From positions 32,172,256 to 32,236,255 of the forward strand of contig NC_061508.1 in NCBI RefSeq assembly GCF_022539505.1: a stretch of 64,000 nucleotides of DNA. The letters run 5' to 3'. Position 1 is the stretch's first letter. Every line of letters starts with the position of its first letter. The notes below the pieces were generated by a model. That model did no database searches and was not told where the DNA came from. It worked only from the letters and a program-made list of their open reading frames with translations. A program made the position numbers and the translations under genes. The DNA comes from Lolium rigidum (taxonomy: Eukaryota; Streptophyta; Magnoliopsida; Poales; Poaceae). Shown here piece after piece: positions 33,390 through 45,070 of this stretch.

Positions 33390-34700
33390 ATGGCGCCGCC
33401 GCTAAGCCGCCGCCGCCGCCGCTCGGTTACTTCGACCGACAAGCCAAGGCCGCCGCCGCCGCCGAGGCCTCGGCCTCTTCTACCCCTCCCACGGCTACTC
33501 CTCTCTCCTACACGGACACCATAGCCGATGTCACCCCTTCATACCTATTACTTTAGACCTTGCTCAACACAACTACTACCATTGGCGCCACCTCTTTGAG
33601 GTTCACCTCGGGCGCCGCAACCTCCGTCATCACATCGCCGCCGACGCCGCCCTCGTCCCGACGACGCTCGGCTCGGATCACGGATGATCTCGCCATCATC
33701 CAATGGATCTACACACGCGTGTCCACGGAGATTTTCAATCTCGTTTTCCGTGAGGCCGCCACCGCCGCCGCCCTCCGGGCGTCCCTGCGCCCGGCTCTTC
33801 CAGGACAACGCCGACGCCCGGATCAACAACCTCCACTCCGCGATCCGCAACACCCCTCGGGGGACTCCTCGCTCGGCGTCTACCGTCGGCGCATCCGGAC
33901 GATGGCGGATGAGCTCCGCGAACTAGGCGATCCTATGCCCGATCGCCGCCTTATCAACATCCTTCTCCAAGGGCTCGGCGACCGGTTCAAGACTCAAGCG
34001 GCCATGATTCCCTTCATGCAGCCTCGCCCTTCCTTCAAGGAGATCCGGTCCCCGCCGCAGAACGCCGATGATGACCTCACACGGCGGGAGGCGCGGCCTC
34101 ACGTCTTCGCCGCCTCCACCCGGCCGCTCCTGCTGCCTACTCCTCGCACCGGCAGGCCCGACGAGCCAGCCCACCGCCGCGGCAGGACCCCCGTACCGTT
34201 TCCGGCCTCGGCCGGGCAGCCTCCTCCCGGCCGGCGTCCCGGCCCCAACTACAAGGGCAAGAATCCGATGTACCGGCCGCCGCGATCCGCCACTCCACCG
34301 GCCGCCTCGACGCCCGCGCCAGCACTCGCCGCTCCTCCCGCTTGGCGCCCGCCACCGACGGTACCGGCGCCTGCGCCGGCACTCGCCGCGCCGCCTACTC
34401 GGCGCCCTCCTCATGATCCCCGGACCGGCATGGTTCAGGGCTTGGTCCATGCCCCGGGCGGCCCCTCTCCGATCGGCGCTCCTCCGGCCTACGCGGGTGC
34501 TCGGGCGCCGGTCTTCGCCCCCACACCGGTTCCCCCGGACTCCTCGGCCGGCGCGCCCCGCCGAACGCCTACCACGCCGCCCCGGCCTACTACGACGGGG
34601 GATGCCATACATGCCATATCAGCACCCCCGGATGTTTCGGCCTTCGCCTGTCCTCATGCCGCTCGCTCCAACCGCCCCGATACATCAACCGACCTCCGCT
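33390..34700 (+). pseudogene. copia gag
   Basis: The start is at the ATG at 33,390 in the leader, but the gag-like reading switches frames at least three times. Typical pieces are HNYYHWRHLFEVHLG (about 33,570), IVQWIYTRVSTEIFNLVF-like text (33,690-33,750), GVYRRRIRTMADELRELGD, LINILLQGLGDRF and a Pro/Ala-rich C-terminal half. This matches the UBN2-type capsid of grass copia elements. The long frame 33,560-34,867 contains most of it, but with an out-of-frame N terminus. Confidence 0.75.
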
Positions 34701-37700
34701 CCTTCACCGAGCCGGGACCAATCTGCGTTCTTGCAGGCCATGAACAACTTCGCTGCCCGTGGAAACTCAGTGTATGGACTGGATTTTCGATTCCGGTGCT
34801 TCTAGTCACATGTCTGCTTCTAGTAATATGCTGTAAATTTTTTCCACCACACCACTTTCATCCATAGTCCTAGGAAACGGCACTACTATACCTATATATT
34901 GCACCGGCCAAACCACCATACCTACACCCACCAAACAACTCCTCCTCCGTGATGTCCTTATTGCACCCGCGCTAATCAAAAACTTAATTTCTGTTCGTCA
35001 GTTCACCCGTGACAATCTTGTTTCTATGGAATTTGATCCGTTTGGTTTATCTGTGAAGGACTACCAGACCAAAGCGGAGATCGCTCCGTTCAATAGCTCC
35101 CGGCGACCTCTACACTCTCCATGGCGCCGCCACCCACGACCCACCCACCTCCATGGCGGCGTCCGTCGACCTCTGGCATCACCGTCTCGGCCACCCCCAC
35201 AACGCTACCTTGTCTTCTATACTTAGCGAATTTTCAATAAATTGTAATAAGGATAGTCATAATACCTCCATGTGTCCCTCTTGTCGGCAAGGAAAACATG
35301 TTCGCTTGCCCTTTAGTTCCTCTACTACCGTTAGTACCTTTCCTTTTGAACTTTTGCACTGCGATTTATGGACATCTCCCCATACTAGTGTCTCTGGCTT
35401 TAAATATTATCTAGTCGTTCTAGACGATTTCACACACTTTGTCTGGACTTTTCCTTTACGCAAAAAAATCAGACATACACACCATTTTCCTAAACTTTCA
35501 AAAATATGTCGCCGCACACTTCTTTCTTCCCATTAAATTTATCCAATGTGACAACGGCAAAGAATTTGATAACTTTCAAAACCGAAACTTCTTTCTTCAA
35601 CATGTCATTCTTCTCCGATTTTCATGCCCATACACTTCACCTCAAAACGGCAAGGCGAACGCTCGCTTCGCACAATAAACGACATCATTCGCACCCTTTT
35701 AATCCACTCCTCAATGCCACCAAAATTCTGGGCCGAAGCCTTACGCACAGCCACCTACTTACTTAACATCCGGCCTCACAAGTCCAATACAAACTCTACA
35801 CCATTCTACTCTCTTTACCTTAGTCATCCCAACTACTCTGAACTTCGGGTCTTTGGCTGTCTTTGTTTTCCAAACACTGCCGCCATCTCCACCAACAAAC
35901 TATCACCTCGCTCCATTCCCTGTGTCTTTCTAGGATACTCGATGAACACAAGGGTTATCGCTGCCCGGATCTCGTCTCTCGGCCGCGTCCACATCTCTCG
36001 GCACGTTACTTTTTCCGAGCATATCTTCCCTTTCTCCACACGGACACCCTCCCAAACTCCCATTGACCCATCGCCTACCCTACATCATCCCATAGCTCAC
36101 CCCGCTAGGTTTCCTCACCACTACACCGCTCCTACCGCCTACCCAGTGCCCTCCTCGCCCGCCGCGGCGACCCTTCAGCCGACTCCACTGCGCCGCGACA
36201 GCGGGTCGGCTGCTTCCTCTCGCCGAGTCCGCACCTCCACCCGATACACCCATCTCCCCCGCCGCTCCTTCTCCACCTATTCCACCATCTTCGACGTCCG
36301 ACTCATTCGCTGCGCCCGACGTCGTTGTTCATCCCACTCCACCTCTACCACCCCATGCTTGTTCCTACCCAAGCTCCCACAAATGATCACACAATGCGCA
36401 CTCGGGCCAAAACGGGATTTCACGTTCCAAAAGGGCCGCGTCTCAATCTTCATGCCACCACTTCTCCGATCTCCCCCATCCCTAAAACCTACAAAAGTGC
36501 TCTTCTCGATCCTAACCGGGCTGCCGCTATGCGTGATGAGTTTTCTCGCTCTCATTCACAATGATACATGGCGCCTTGTTCCTCGCCCTGTCGGTGCAAA
36601 TATTGTTTCCGGCAAATGGGTTTTCCGCCAAAAATTTCTCTCCGACGGAACTCTCTCTCGCTACAAGGCTCGCTGGGTTTGTCGTGGTTTCTCTCGCACA
36701 GCACGGCATCGACTACGACGAGACCTTCTCTCCTGTTGTCAAGCCTAGCACTATTCGCATTGTTCTTAGCATCGCCACTTCCTCTTCTTGGCCCATTCAC
36801 CAACTCGATGTCAAAAATGCCTTTCTTCATGGTGCTCTCCAAGAAACTGTTTATTGTCAACAACCTTTAGGCTTCGAAGACTCCTCTCGCTCCCGATCAT
36901 GTTTGTCTCCTTCAAAAATCTCTTTATGGTCTCAAACAAGCCCCTAGGGCTTGGTTCCAACGTTTTTCAACTTACATTCAAACAATCGGTTTCACTCCCT
37001 CTCTCACCGACACCTCTCTTTTTGTCTATCACACTTCCACACACACAGCCTTATCTTCTTCTTTATGTTGATGATATCATTCTCACTTGCTTCCACTAAG
37101 ACTTTTCTTGATCATATTATTACACCGCTTAACTCCGAATTCTCTATGACTGATCTTGGTGTGCTTCATCATTTTCTTGGCATCACCGTTACACGTGACT
37201 CTAATGGTCTTTTTCTTTCCCAACGTCGGTACATTCTAGATCTTCTCAACCGCGCAGTGCATGATTGATCGTCGACCTGCTCGTACACTCGTTGACACTA
37301 GCGCCAAACTCTCCGCTGATGGCGAACCATTCTCGGACCCAACTCTCTACCGTAGCATTGCGGGTGCACTACAATACCTTACTCTAACACGCCCGTAAAT
37401 ATCTTATTCCGTCTAACAAGTCTGCCTATATATGCATGATCCACGAGTTCCTCACTACAATCACATGAAACGCACTCTTAGATATCTAAAAGGAACATTA
37501 GATTATGGCCTTCACATAAACACCACTTCACCTACCGCTTGACAAGCATACTCGATGCGGATCGGGCTGGATGCCCCGACACTCGTCGGTCCACGTCCGG
37601 ATATCGTGTTTTTATGGGTAACAATTTGCTTTCATGGTCTTCTAAGCGACAGAGTTACGGTTTCACGCTCGTCCGCGAGGCTGAGTATCGAGCTGTTGCA

Positions 37701-38030
37701 CATGCAGTTGCTGAGACCGTTTGGCTACGGCAGTTGTTGGCTGAACTTCATCGTCCCATCCAGCAAGCCACTATCGTTTATTGTGATAATATTTCAGCGG
37801 TTTACATGTCCAGTAATCCAGTTCAGCATCGGCGGACAAAGCATATTGAGATAGATATTCACTTCGTCAGGGAGAAAGTTGCTTTGGGCCAAGTTCGAGT
37901 TCTTCATATTCCCACTACAGCTAGCGGTTCGCCGACATCTTTACCAAGGGACTGCCAACACGACCGTTTCATGACAATCGTTTCGAGTCTCAATGTGATT
38001 GAACCCCACGTTGACACTGCGGGGGGATGT
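34701..38030 (+). pseudogene. copia pol: protease, integrase, reverse transcriptase, RNase H
   Basis: The protease active site DSGAS is at 34,789-34,803. The GAG-pre-integrase zinc region (LWHHRLGHPHN...CPSCRQGKH) starts at about 35,170, and the integrase core carries HCDLW, DNGKEF and, in another frame, GERSLRTIND. Reverse transcriptase starts near 36,570 ([21 protein letters not shown]) and has YVDD at 37,064-37,075. RNase H at 37,540-37,960 includes CPDTRRSTSGYRVF, AEYRAVAHA and the C-terminal TKHIEIDIHFVRE. At least six single-base frame changes interrupt the polyprotein, so this copy cannot make it as written. Most frame changes are one-base indels. Confidence 0.88.
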
Positions 38031-38165
38031 TAGATTATATGTTTCGGTTAAGCTAGACTTGTAACGCAAGCTAGGGTTTTAGGCTTAGTCGGTTGGCTCT
38101 ACTATTTATATCCCTTGTACCCCAAACAGTTTTGTATCAATTATGAGACATAATACAATCTTACA
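38028..38165 (+). repeat. 3' LTR of the copia element
   Basis: 138 bp, preceded by the polypurine tract ending ggggggatg and followed by target duplication ccttg. Confidence 0.95.
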
Positions 38166-38170
38166 CCTTG

Positions 38171-38718
38171 GGATATTTTTTTCATGTCCAATGCATACAT
38201 TCAACACTACCAAGCATACCAGGCCAACCCCTTTTCCCATTTGCCTCCATCAATCTTTTTGTGTCATCTTCAGTGGGGCTCGAAGATACGTTGGACCAAA
38301 CAACTTGATAATCATCCAAGCGAACCTACGCACAGACTTCGTGGTTGTATCTTCACCAATTCGAGGATACTCATCGGTGTAATCTGCATGGATGCCATAC
38401 ACAATCACCCTCATGACAACCGATATTTTTTGATAGGCGCTAAAACCCATCTCGTCGGTAGCATTTCTACGTTGGTTGAAGTAATTTGAGTTGCTTCACA
38501 AGCATTGACGATTGTGATGAACAAACTACGAAGCATGCGATACATCCTACGGAATAGATGCGGTGGATAGGTAGGTACCTCGGCGAAGTAGTCATCCCAT
38601 AGTTGCGCATGGTCGAGGAGGCGATTCCGTTGGATGTAGTTGCGGCCCATCACCGAGCTGCACCGCCGATACAGCAGCTTCGCGCGGTCCTCCAACTCCT
38701 TGACGGAGAGGAGGAGGA
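38171..38718 (-). pseudogene. PIF/Harbinger transposase, N-terminal half
   Basis: Read from 38,718 downward it encodes ILLLLSVKELEDRAKLLYRR, then NYIQRNRLLDHAQLWDDYF, MGFSAYQKIS, GIHADYTDEYPRIGEDTT, AWMIIKLFGPTYLRAP and MLGSVECMHWT. The first catalytic Asp of the DDE triad, normally in GSVDCMHW, is Glu here (about 38,190-38,200), and the following Trp codon is a stop. A frame change lies near 38,430. The N terminus is cut off at 38,718 by reversed LTR sequence. It joins the 32,577-33,219 half. Confidence 0.85.
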
Positions 38719-41700
38719 TGTCAACACCCGGATTTTTAAGTCCAGATGCCTATTATGTCATTCATCGCAATCCCAGGAATATTGTTGTTGCGAGGCATAA
38801 TAGTTAAGGATCACAATCATCATTTATTACAAACCATAATGTCTTACAACTTGAATCACATGATCCATGTTACACAAATAGTTGATCTATTGATCAACGA
38901 ACAAACACAAGTTCATAGCGGAAGCGTAAAGATAAAGGGACTCTCTAGTCCACAGGCCAACGCTTGACGTCGGAAGACTCCTAGTTGTCGTAGGCGTCCT
39001 GCTGGTCATCTCCTTGGTAGTTCTGTTCATCTTCATACTCTGGCCATTTGAATAGCCAGGGACAAAGCCGTAAGTACTTTAAGTACTTGCAAACTAACAC
39101 TAATGTAATTACTACAATTTTAGTAAGGGGTGCTAAGCTCTAGTTTAATTTGCACAAAGCCAATTTTAGTTCACAAGTATTTGAGCAAAGACTTATTCAT
39201 GAGCTAACTAACTCAAGTGGGAACATTAGTGTCATTCCCACAACATTTGTTGTATTCCAAACAAGTCACCAATTCATCATTCATTTCACCAACATTTTCA
39301 AAAAATCTGACACCGGAAACTGTATGGCCTTTCCAACCATCCATAACCGTGGACACGGCTATTCGAATAGATTTACACTCTCCAGAGGTTGCACACTTGT
39401 GCCACAACATTTGATTTCATCCGTCGGGATAACCCCGAATCATCGTAACACAGTACGCGGATCATCAACCATAACCTTTCACATACAAACCCTAGTATGA
39501 GCACCTCTCCCCATGAGCTTGGCCTCCCAGTGAAGACCAACTGTCAACCTGGGAACTGCACAGGGCTTGGCCTTACAATTCACCTCAAATCACATCTGTT
39601 CTCAACAACGGAGGCAGCCTCGGCATAGCCCCTATGATGTGTGTTCAGAGGGAACTCATACTAAGATGCATAAACTTCCAGTTAAGCCCTACCCATAATC
39701 AGGTATTGTGGGGGTACTCCAAATTGGAAAGGTATCGCATTCAAACCAATATCAGTTTTGTATCAAAAATCACCATCTTCTCTTGGTCATTTTCACCCTC
39801 AAAGATCATTCAATGGAATGACTCATCATTCCAAGGTTTCAAATTCATTTCAAAGTCACAAGTTCCCATCTAGAGTAGTCAAGTTTTAGTATTTTAGCAC
39901 TAGCACTAATCATGAGGGGTGCTATCTTGCTTGGCTAGCTTGAGACTATCTTTGCTACACTAGTAATCTTATCCACTTAGACCAAGTTAACTTATCCAAG
40001 TAACTCTTTGAAATAAGCAAGTAAAACTTGTATAGTAAAACTTGGGATAGGCTTGTGTTAAGAAAGATAAGGTTCATGGTGCCTTGCTCCAAAAGAGCTT
40101 TGCACTTTGCAAGAGTATTAGCTTGCCTTGGTAGTTCTCAAGGTTCTCTTCTTCCTCCTCTTGGTAGTATCCTTCCTCTTCCTAGTATTCTCCGGTGCTA
40201 GCGTCTAAATTTGAATACGAGTATAATTACTCACTAATTCAATGGCTATTCCCAAACATCATATATATTCACACAACTAAGCTAAGCACACAATTAATTC
40301 AATTAAGGTGCATTAGTTGTGTGACTTGAGGAAATAAAATCAGTCCCTCTTATTCATATGTGAAAGTTAATTTCCATAGGGTTCTTGAGGAATAATTTCC
40401 TCTCATTGAAATCTTCTTAAGATTTAATTTCTCAAACAATAATACATGAACTTATGTTGACCTGAGTCAACCATTCATTATCATCATTTGAGAAAATGAT
40501 TTAAATGAGGTAGAACACCTCATACCATTTCATAACTCTACAAATGATTTAAATCTCCAAGTATTTCATATAAGAGTGTTTGACCAGGGGTTCAAACATC
40601 ACATGAATTTACTTTAGACAAGATTTTAAATGAAGTAAAATATTCATATGATTTCTATATTAGTTTTGGACAATATCACTTAGGTAAAATAGCCATATTG
40701 TCCCTTATTTAAACTAGGGCATGATCATGCAAAGTGACCACACCATTTTATTGCATAAACAATTAGTGTAAGTCAAATGTGAGCTATTGGAGTAGGAATT
40801 AACTAAATATCTATTTTGGTTGATTTTTAGGATTTAATTGAATGTGCAAAAGTCTCTGTCTTGTTCTTTTTGTCACATTATTTTTACAGCAGATCTCAAG
40901 GTGAGACCAGTGGAAAGTTGTAGAACTTTTCCATAGCTTTCTAACAATATAAAGTTTGCTAAATTTGGCCAAGCCAAAAAGATTCTATGGATTTTCAAAG
41001 TTGGAGCCAGTATTGAAATTAAATGGATTTGGAAAATTCAGATTTGAATTACTGGGCTGCGCGGGAAAGCTAACTGGGCCGAAACGAAATAAAACAGCCC
41101 AAGTCCAGCCCACCACGCGTTCACGCACGCGTGGGCTGTCTGACGGTGGGCTCCACCCGTCAGTCACTCATAATAGCCGAATCGGTATGGACTAACGTGG
41201 GGCGTTGGATTTGAACGACATCGGACGACACAGGGCTGTCGTCGTCTCCGGCGAGATCAGGTCACTGGCACGGCGGCGGTAGGGGGTCGGAGAGCTCACC
41301 GTGGCTCCAGCTAGGGTTGGCAGTGTGCGTGATGACGTTGTGGACGACGGCGAGGCAGCCTGTAGCAGCGGCGTCGCTCGAGGTGGCCTGGATCGACGGC
41401 GATTTCACCGTGGCTTCCGCGGCTCCGATCGTCCAATTGGGGCAGCTCCGGCGACGATTGAGGTGGCTAGCCGTGCTAGGAGAGGTGGTGGTGAGAGGAG
41501 ATCATGGTGGTGTGCTTGGTTTGGTCCGGGGAGTGCTCTATTTATAGGAGGGAGGGGGTGCTGCGGGGCATGGTGCGGGTCGTCGTGGGCGCGGCGTCTC
41601 CGGCGAGCTAGAGAGCTAGGTGGTGACGCAGCGACGATCGTGACGGTACGACGAATCCACGAGCGTCCGCAGCGCGTTAATGTGAGGCGTACGGTGGTCG

Positions 41701-42356
41701 GGACCATGTCGCGCGCGTCCGCGCACGGGTGACGTCGCCCATGCCGTTGGCGGCGTACCTGGAGCGTACTGGGCGCGCTCCGTCCGGGTCGTGGCATCGT
41801 CTTTTCGTTCAACGGCGGGTACAGGCGATCTCCGGCGATCGTGCGCGACGCGTTTGGCAAGGTGGCGAGGTCTGGAGAGGCAGGGAGAGAGGGGTGGTGA
41901 GTCGAGGTGGAACGGAACCGGCAAGGCCATGGCCAACCATGTTTTGGTCGTGTCTGTGGTGTCTCCTTGCATGGGCTAGGTAGGGTAGGGTCAAGTGGTC
42001 ATGGCTAGGTCAAGTGGTGAGCAAGGGGTGGCCTGGTTTGATCAAAATTGGAAAATTGGTGATCTTCCAAATGTTTCAAAGTCTCCTCTTTGCTTGCTTA
42101 TATCTTTTGATCCAAGATGAATTTGGGGTGAGGGTCTTTACAAAAGTTGTTCACCTTGTTGAGTACTTGGATGACATGCAAAGAATGGGATTTGTTTGGT
42201 TTAGAAATCTTGAATTCTAGAGGCTCAAAGTGGTGACCAGACTATAAAAGTCAGAAATGACCATTATTCTATGTGAGCCAAATTTGAATTTGGATTTGGT
42301 TCAAAAGGTGTTTCTTTGATTTCCCCAAAGTTGTAATAACCATCAAATAGCATATT
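38719..42356 (-). mobile_element. Long reversed LTR (partial), retrotransposon family unassigned
   Basis: The left boundary TGTCAACACCCGGA, read on the minus strand as ...TCCGGGTGTTGACA, is a typical 3' end of grass LTRs. It abuts the Harbinger transposase with no overlap. The other end is interrupted at 42,356 by the outer gypsy element and should resume beyond the window. The minus strand contains a plant TATA box (41,539-41,546) followed by a GC-rich leader region (41,000-41,500), as in long LTRs. No capsid or polymerase sequence was seen in the 3.6 kb. Open frames around 41,300-41,980 are composition effects. A solo LTR is the simplest reading. Confidence 0.5.
41539..41546 (-). promoter_or_regulatory. 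TATA box of the reversed LTR
   Basis: TATAAATA on the minus strand in the context cctataaatagagcac. It fits the proposed minus orientation of the LTR. Confidence 0.6.
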
Positions 42357-42570
42357 TGTTATCACCAGAATTTGACCGGATCAGAGGTGGGCCGTGATCA
42401 AGATGGGCTTGAAGATTACATACAGAAGAAATACGTGAATCGGCCTTATATGCAACGTTTGGGCTAGTTTGCCCTTGTATCTGTAACATATTAGATTACG
42501 AGTCGGTTAGGAGTTAGAGTTTTACCCGTGCACGGTTAGGTGCACGCCTGAATTAGAAAGTCCCTTGGAC

Positions 42571-42577
42571 TATAAAT
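42571..42577 (+). promoter_or_regulatory. TATA box of the outer gypsy LTR
   Basis: TATAAAT in the context cttggactataaatatg. The identical sequence ends the window at 63,994-64,000. Confidence 0.7.
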
Positions 42578-42680
42578 ATGTATCTAGGGTTTATGGAATA
42601 AACAACAACCAACGTTCAACACAATCAATCTCGGCGCATCGCCAACTCCTTCGTCTCGAGGGTTTCTCCGGTAAGCACCA

Positions 42681-42715
42681 TGCTGCCTAGATCGCATCTT
42701 GCGATCTAGGCAGCA
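42681..42715 (+). other. Perfect 16-bp hairpin with TCT loop in the LTR
   Basis: The left arm tgctgcctagatcgca (42,681-42,696), loop tct, and right arm at 42,700-42,715 are exactly complementary. It lies about 100 bases downstream of the TATA box, so it would be in the RNA leader. Confidence 0.95.
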
Positions 42716-42852
42716 CAAGCCTACCTACGTTGTTCATGCGTTGCTCGTGCTGAAGCCTTTTTGATGGCGAGCAACGTAGTTATCTTAGATGTGTTAGGGT
42801 TAGCATTGTTCTTCGTATCATATGCTGTCGTAGTGCAACCCTTATACATCTA

Positions 42853-42887
42853 GCCGCCCTTACACCTATCTTAGGTGTAGGGGCGGC
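42853..42887 (+). other. Second 16-bp hairpin with TCT loop in the LTR
   Basis: The left arm gccgcccttacaccta (42,853-42,868), loop tct, and right arm 42,872-42,887 pair with a single T-G wobble. Arm and loop sizes are the same as in the hairpin at 42,681, but the sequence is different. Confidence 0.95.
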
Positions 42888-43579
42888 ACCCCGCTTGATC
42901 ATTGTTTAGTAGATCCGATCCGTTACGGTTGCTCCTTGTTCTTCAAGGATTAGTTTAATATCCGCAATAGTTAGGCCTTACAAAGGGTTGGAGGATCCAG
43001 CGGCGTGTAGGGTGGAGTTTGCTAGCCCTAGACAGGATGTTCCAGGGATCAACCTCATGTTGGTTTTTAGGCCCTGTCTAGGATTTGCTTACGGTCACCG
43101 TACGCGAGCGCGAGGCCCAATCGTGAGTAGGATGATCCGATTATGCGGTGAAAACCCTAAATCGTCGTAGATCGCTTTAACTGTATCTTGATCAAGCAGG
43201 ACCACCATATATTCGTGCACCTCGTACGAATCATGGGTGGATCGGCTCTTTGAGCCGATTCACAGGACAACCTGAGAGCCGATCGAGGCTCGTATTTAAC
43301 GTTTACGTGTATGCCATGCAGGAACTAAGCGAGGCATCATCCAACACCTTCCTGACCAGGTATAGGTCAGGTGGCACGCCCTTGCGACAACATCGGACGT
43401 GTGACCAGAAGGCTTTGCGGGCCTTCGCTCTGAGGGACTGGGGCCAGCCGCAGCCCTAGTTGTTCCCGGCTCTACGGTGTTGCCAGTCGCTGCCCGCCGG
43501 TGGGTTTCGACCGCAACACATTCCGGCACGCCCGGTGGGACAATCTTCGACATCCACCGCATCGCCATCTACATCCGTG

Positions 43580-44337
43580 ATGGCGGAAAGCACTCCGGTC
43601 AAGTACGAGGATCCGCTCGACGAGCTCAAGAAGAAGCATGACGAGATCAAGGCAGTCCTCGAAGCCGACCTCATCGGCTCTTTCCACGTAACCCGCTCCC
43701 ACGGCGCCGGTGGAAGGGGTTCTCACCTGAAGGCGCACTCGATGGAGTGGACCTGTCCGCCCGTCGAAGAACGCACCAGGTCGCCGCGTCGAGGAGATCA
43801 ACTTCATGGTGGCTCATTCGCCGCACCGCCACTCGAGAGCCTCGGTGAACACTTTGGAGCGTGTCGCTCGCGCGTGATCCAGAAATCATGAGCCATCAGT
43901 ATTCTCCGTCGGGACCGGCTCTGGGGACTTACAAAGGAGAAATACCATTCTAGTCCCGTCCACCGCTGCCGTTCGCGTTGGCAGCACCAGAAGTGCCGAA
44001 CTCATCGGCATACGTCGTCTCCAAGATTGGTGGTGACCCTAGTGACTACCAATTCCTACCTGAGGTGCCCAAGGAGATCCCGCACGGATACACGTGCGCA
44101 TACGTACCCGGACCGCAGTACTCGGGCACTCTCGAACCGGGCTGCAACAGCGAGGGTCTCCGGAACAGCGAGGAGGAACGTCGGGTGCAGATCCTGAGAA
44201 GCAAACGTGGTTAGCTAAGTACGCCACTCCGACAAACCTCCAGAGCTCAGCTCCTGCAGTTGGCTCAGAACTGGAAAAGCAAGCATGGCTGGCTAAGTAT
44301 GCCACCCCGGGGAATCTTCAGGGTTCGACACCTTCAG
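43580..44337 (+). pseudogene. Outer gypsy gag, N-terminal part
   Basis: ATG at 43,580 (MAESTPVKYEDPLDELKKKH) opens an acidic, coiled-coil-like gag N terminus. After about residue 40 the frame changes repeatedly; later in-family pieces are ALAAPEVPNSSAYVV and IGGDPSDYQFLPE. Two consecutive copies of a (E/L)EKQAWLAKYAT motif occur at 44,196-44,230 and 44,271-44,305. The reading is cut at 44,337 by the inner element and resumes at 58,626 after the ttcag duplication. Confidence 0.75.
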
Positions 44338-45050
44338 TGTTGGGGGGATGACCCCCGGTATGCCAAAGGCATGCCAAACCAGATGGTTTGAGCCATCAGG
44401 ATACCGGTTAGATAATCGTACCGGAGTCTAAGATAGGCGTTTGGCTGAACAGGCTAAGCCGGTATCCTCATAAGGGGGATACCGGAGCCGAGTAGAAAAG
44501 GTACCGGGCCACCGGAAGGAAGGGCTTGTCGGCGGGACCGGTCAAAGATTCTCTCGAGCTAGAAGACAAAGATGAGCTAAGCAAAGTAGCTTTTGACGAA
44601 GGGCTGACAATAAAGAGAAGAGTGACGGTCAAAGAAGCCGGAGGACGTCGGCGCCCCGATTAAAGAGGACTCCGGTGTCAGCTATGATTAAAGTAGCTTT
44701 GTAAAGTAGTTTGTCTAGTCAAAGATGCCATTAGGGTTTCTTCCAGTGTAAGCCACCCTCTCCCCTATATAAGGAGAGGGGGCAGCCCTTCTTCACGGAC
44801 ACGTAGCGAGACCATAGAAAGATCTGTGTACTGAGAAGCTTGTAACCATGTTGAGATCAATGAAGCCTGCGATCTAGTAAAGAGTTCTTCCTCTTGTCTC
44901 TCTTCTCGCATACCTGCCTCTGGTTGTGTTCTTGAGGAGAGCATCCGGAAGTTCTTCCCATCTAATCGCAAACCCTCCCCGAATCCTCATACGTCCATTC
45001 GGCCCCAACTTAAGCCATCCTATGGCATCTGCTCGTTCACCACGACGACA
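44338..45050 (+). repeat. 5' LTR of the inner Tat element
   Basis: Starts TGTTGGGGGGATGACCC and ends ACCACGACGACA. The TATA box TATATAAG at 44,766-44,773 is framed by complementary ccctctcc and ggagaggg blocks. Confidence 0.95.
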
Positions 45051-45051
45051 G

Positions 45052-45070
45052 TTGGCGCCCACCGTGGGGC
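45052..45070 (+). other. Primer binding site of the inner element
   Basis: ttggcgcccaccgtggggc one base after the LTR, a well-known primer-site sequence of grass gypsy elements. The tRNA is not assigned here. Confidence 0.75.

Larger units (their letters stand above)
33225..38165 (+). mobile_element. Ty1/copia retrotransposon with 138-bp LTRs
   Basis: LTRs at 33,225-33,362 and 38,028-38,165 (TGTTAG...TTACA) differ at one of 138 positions. The 5-bp target duplication ccttg is perfect (33,220-33,224; 38,166-38,170). The primer site tggtatcagac at 33,363 is complementary to initiator tRNA-Met, and a purine tract cggggggatg precedes the 3' LTR. Domain order is gag, protease, integrase, reverse transcriptase, RNase H, the copia order. 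The element inserted into the Harbinger transposase between its first and second catalytic regions. One LTR difference suggests a recent insertion, but the coding region has several frameshifts. Confidence 0.96.
42357..43518 (+). repeat. 5' LTR of the outer gypsy element
   Basis: About 1,162 bp, from TGTTATCACC to gaccgcaaca; the exact end could be two bases later. The TATA box is at 42,571. The R/U5 part is rich in inverted repeats. The internal region that follows begins with ttccggcacgcccggtggga, which is the probable primer site although the tRNA is not identified. Confidence 0.85.

Noticed and set aside
33560..34867. 435-codon frame as a single intact copia gag
   Set aside because: Its N-terminal part is out of frame with the recognisable capsid pieces, so it is a composite of shifted frames.
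41301..41994. Several GC-rich open frames on both strands
   Set aside because: They lie around the TATA box and leader of the reversed LTR and have no domain or codon pattern.
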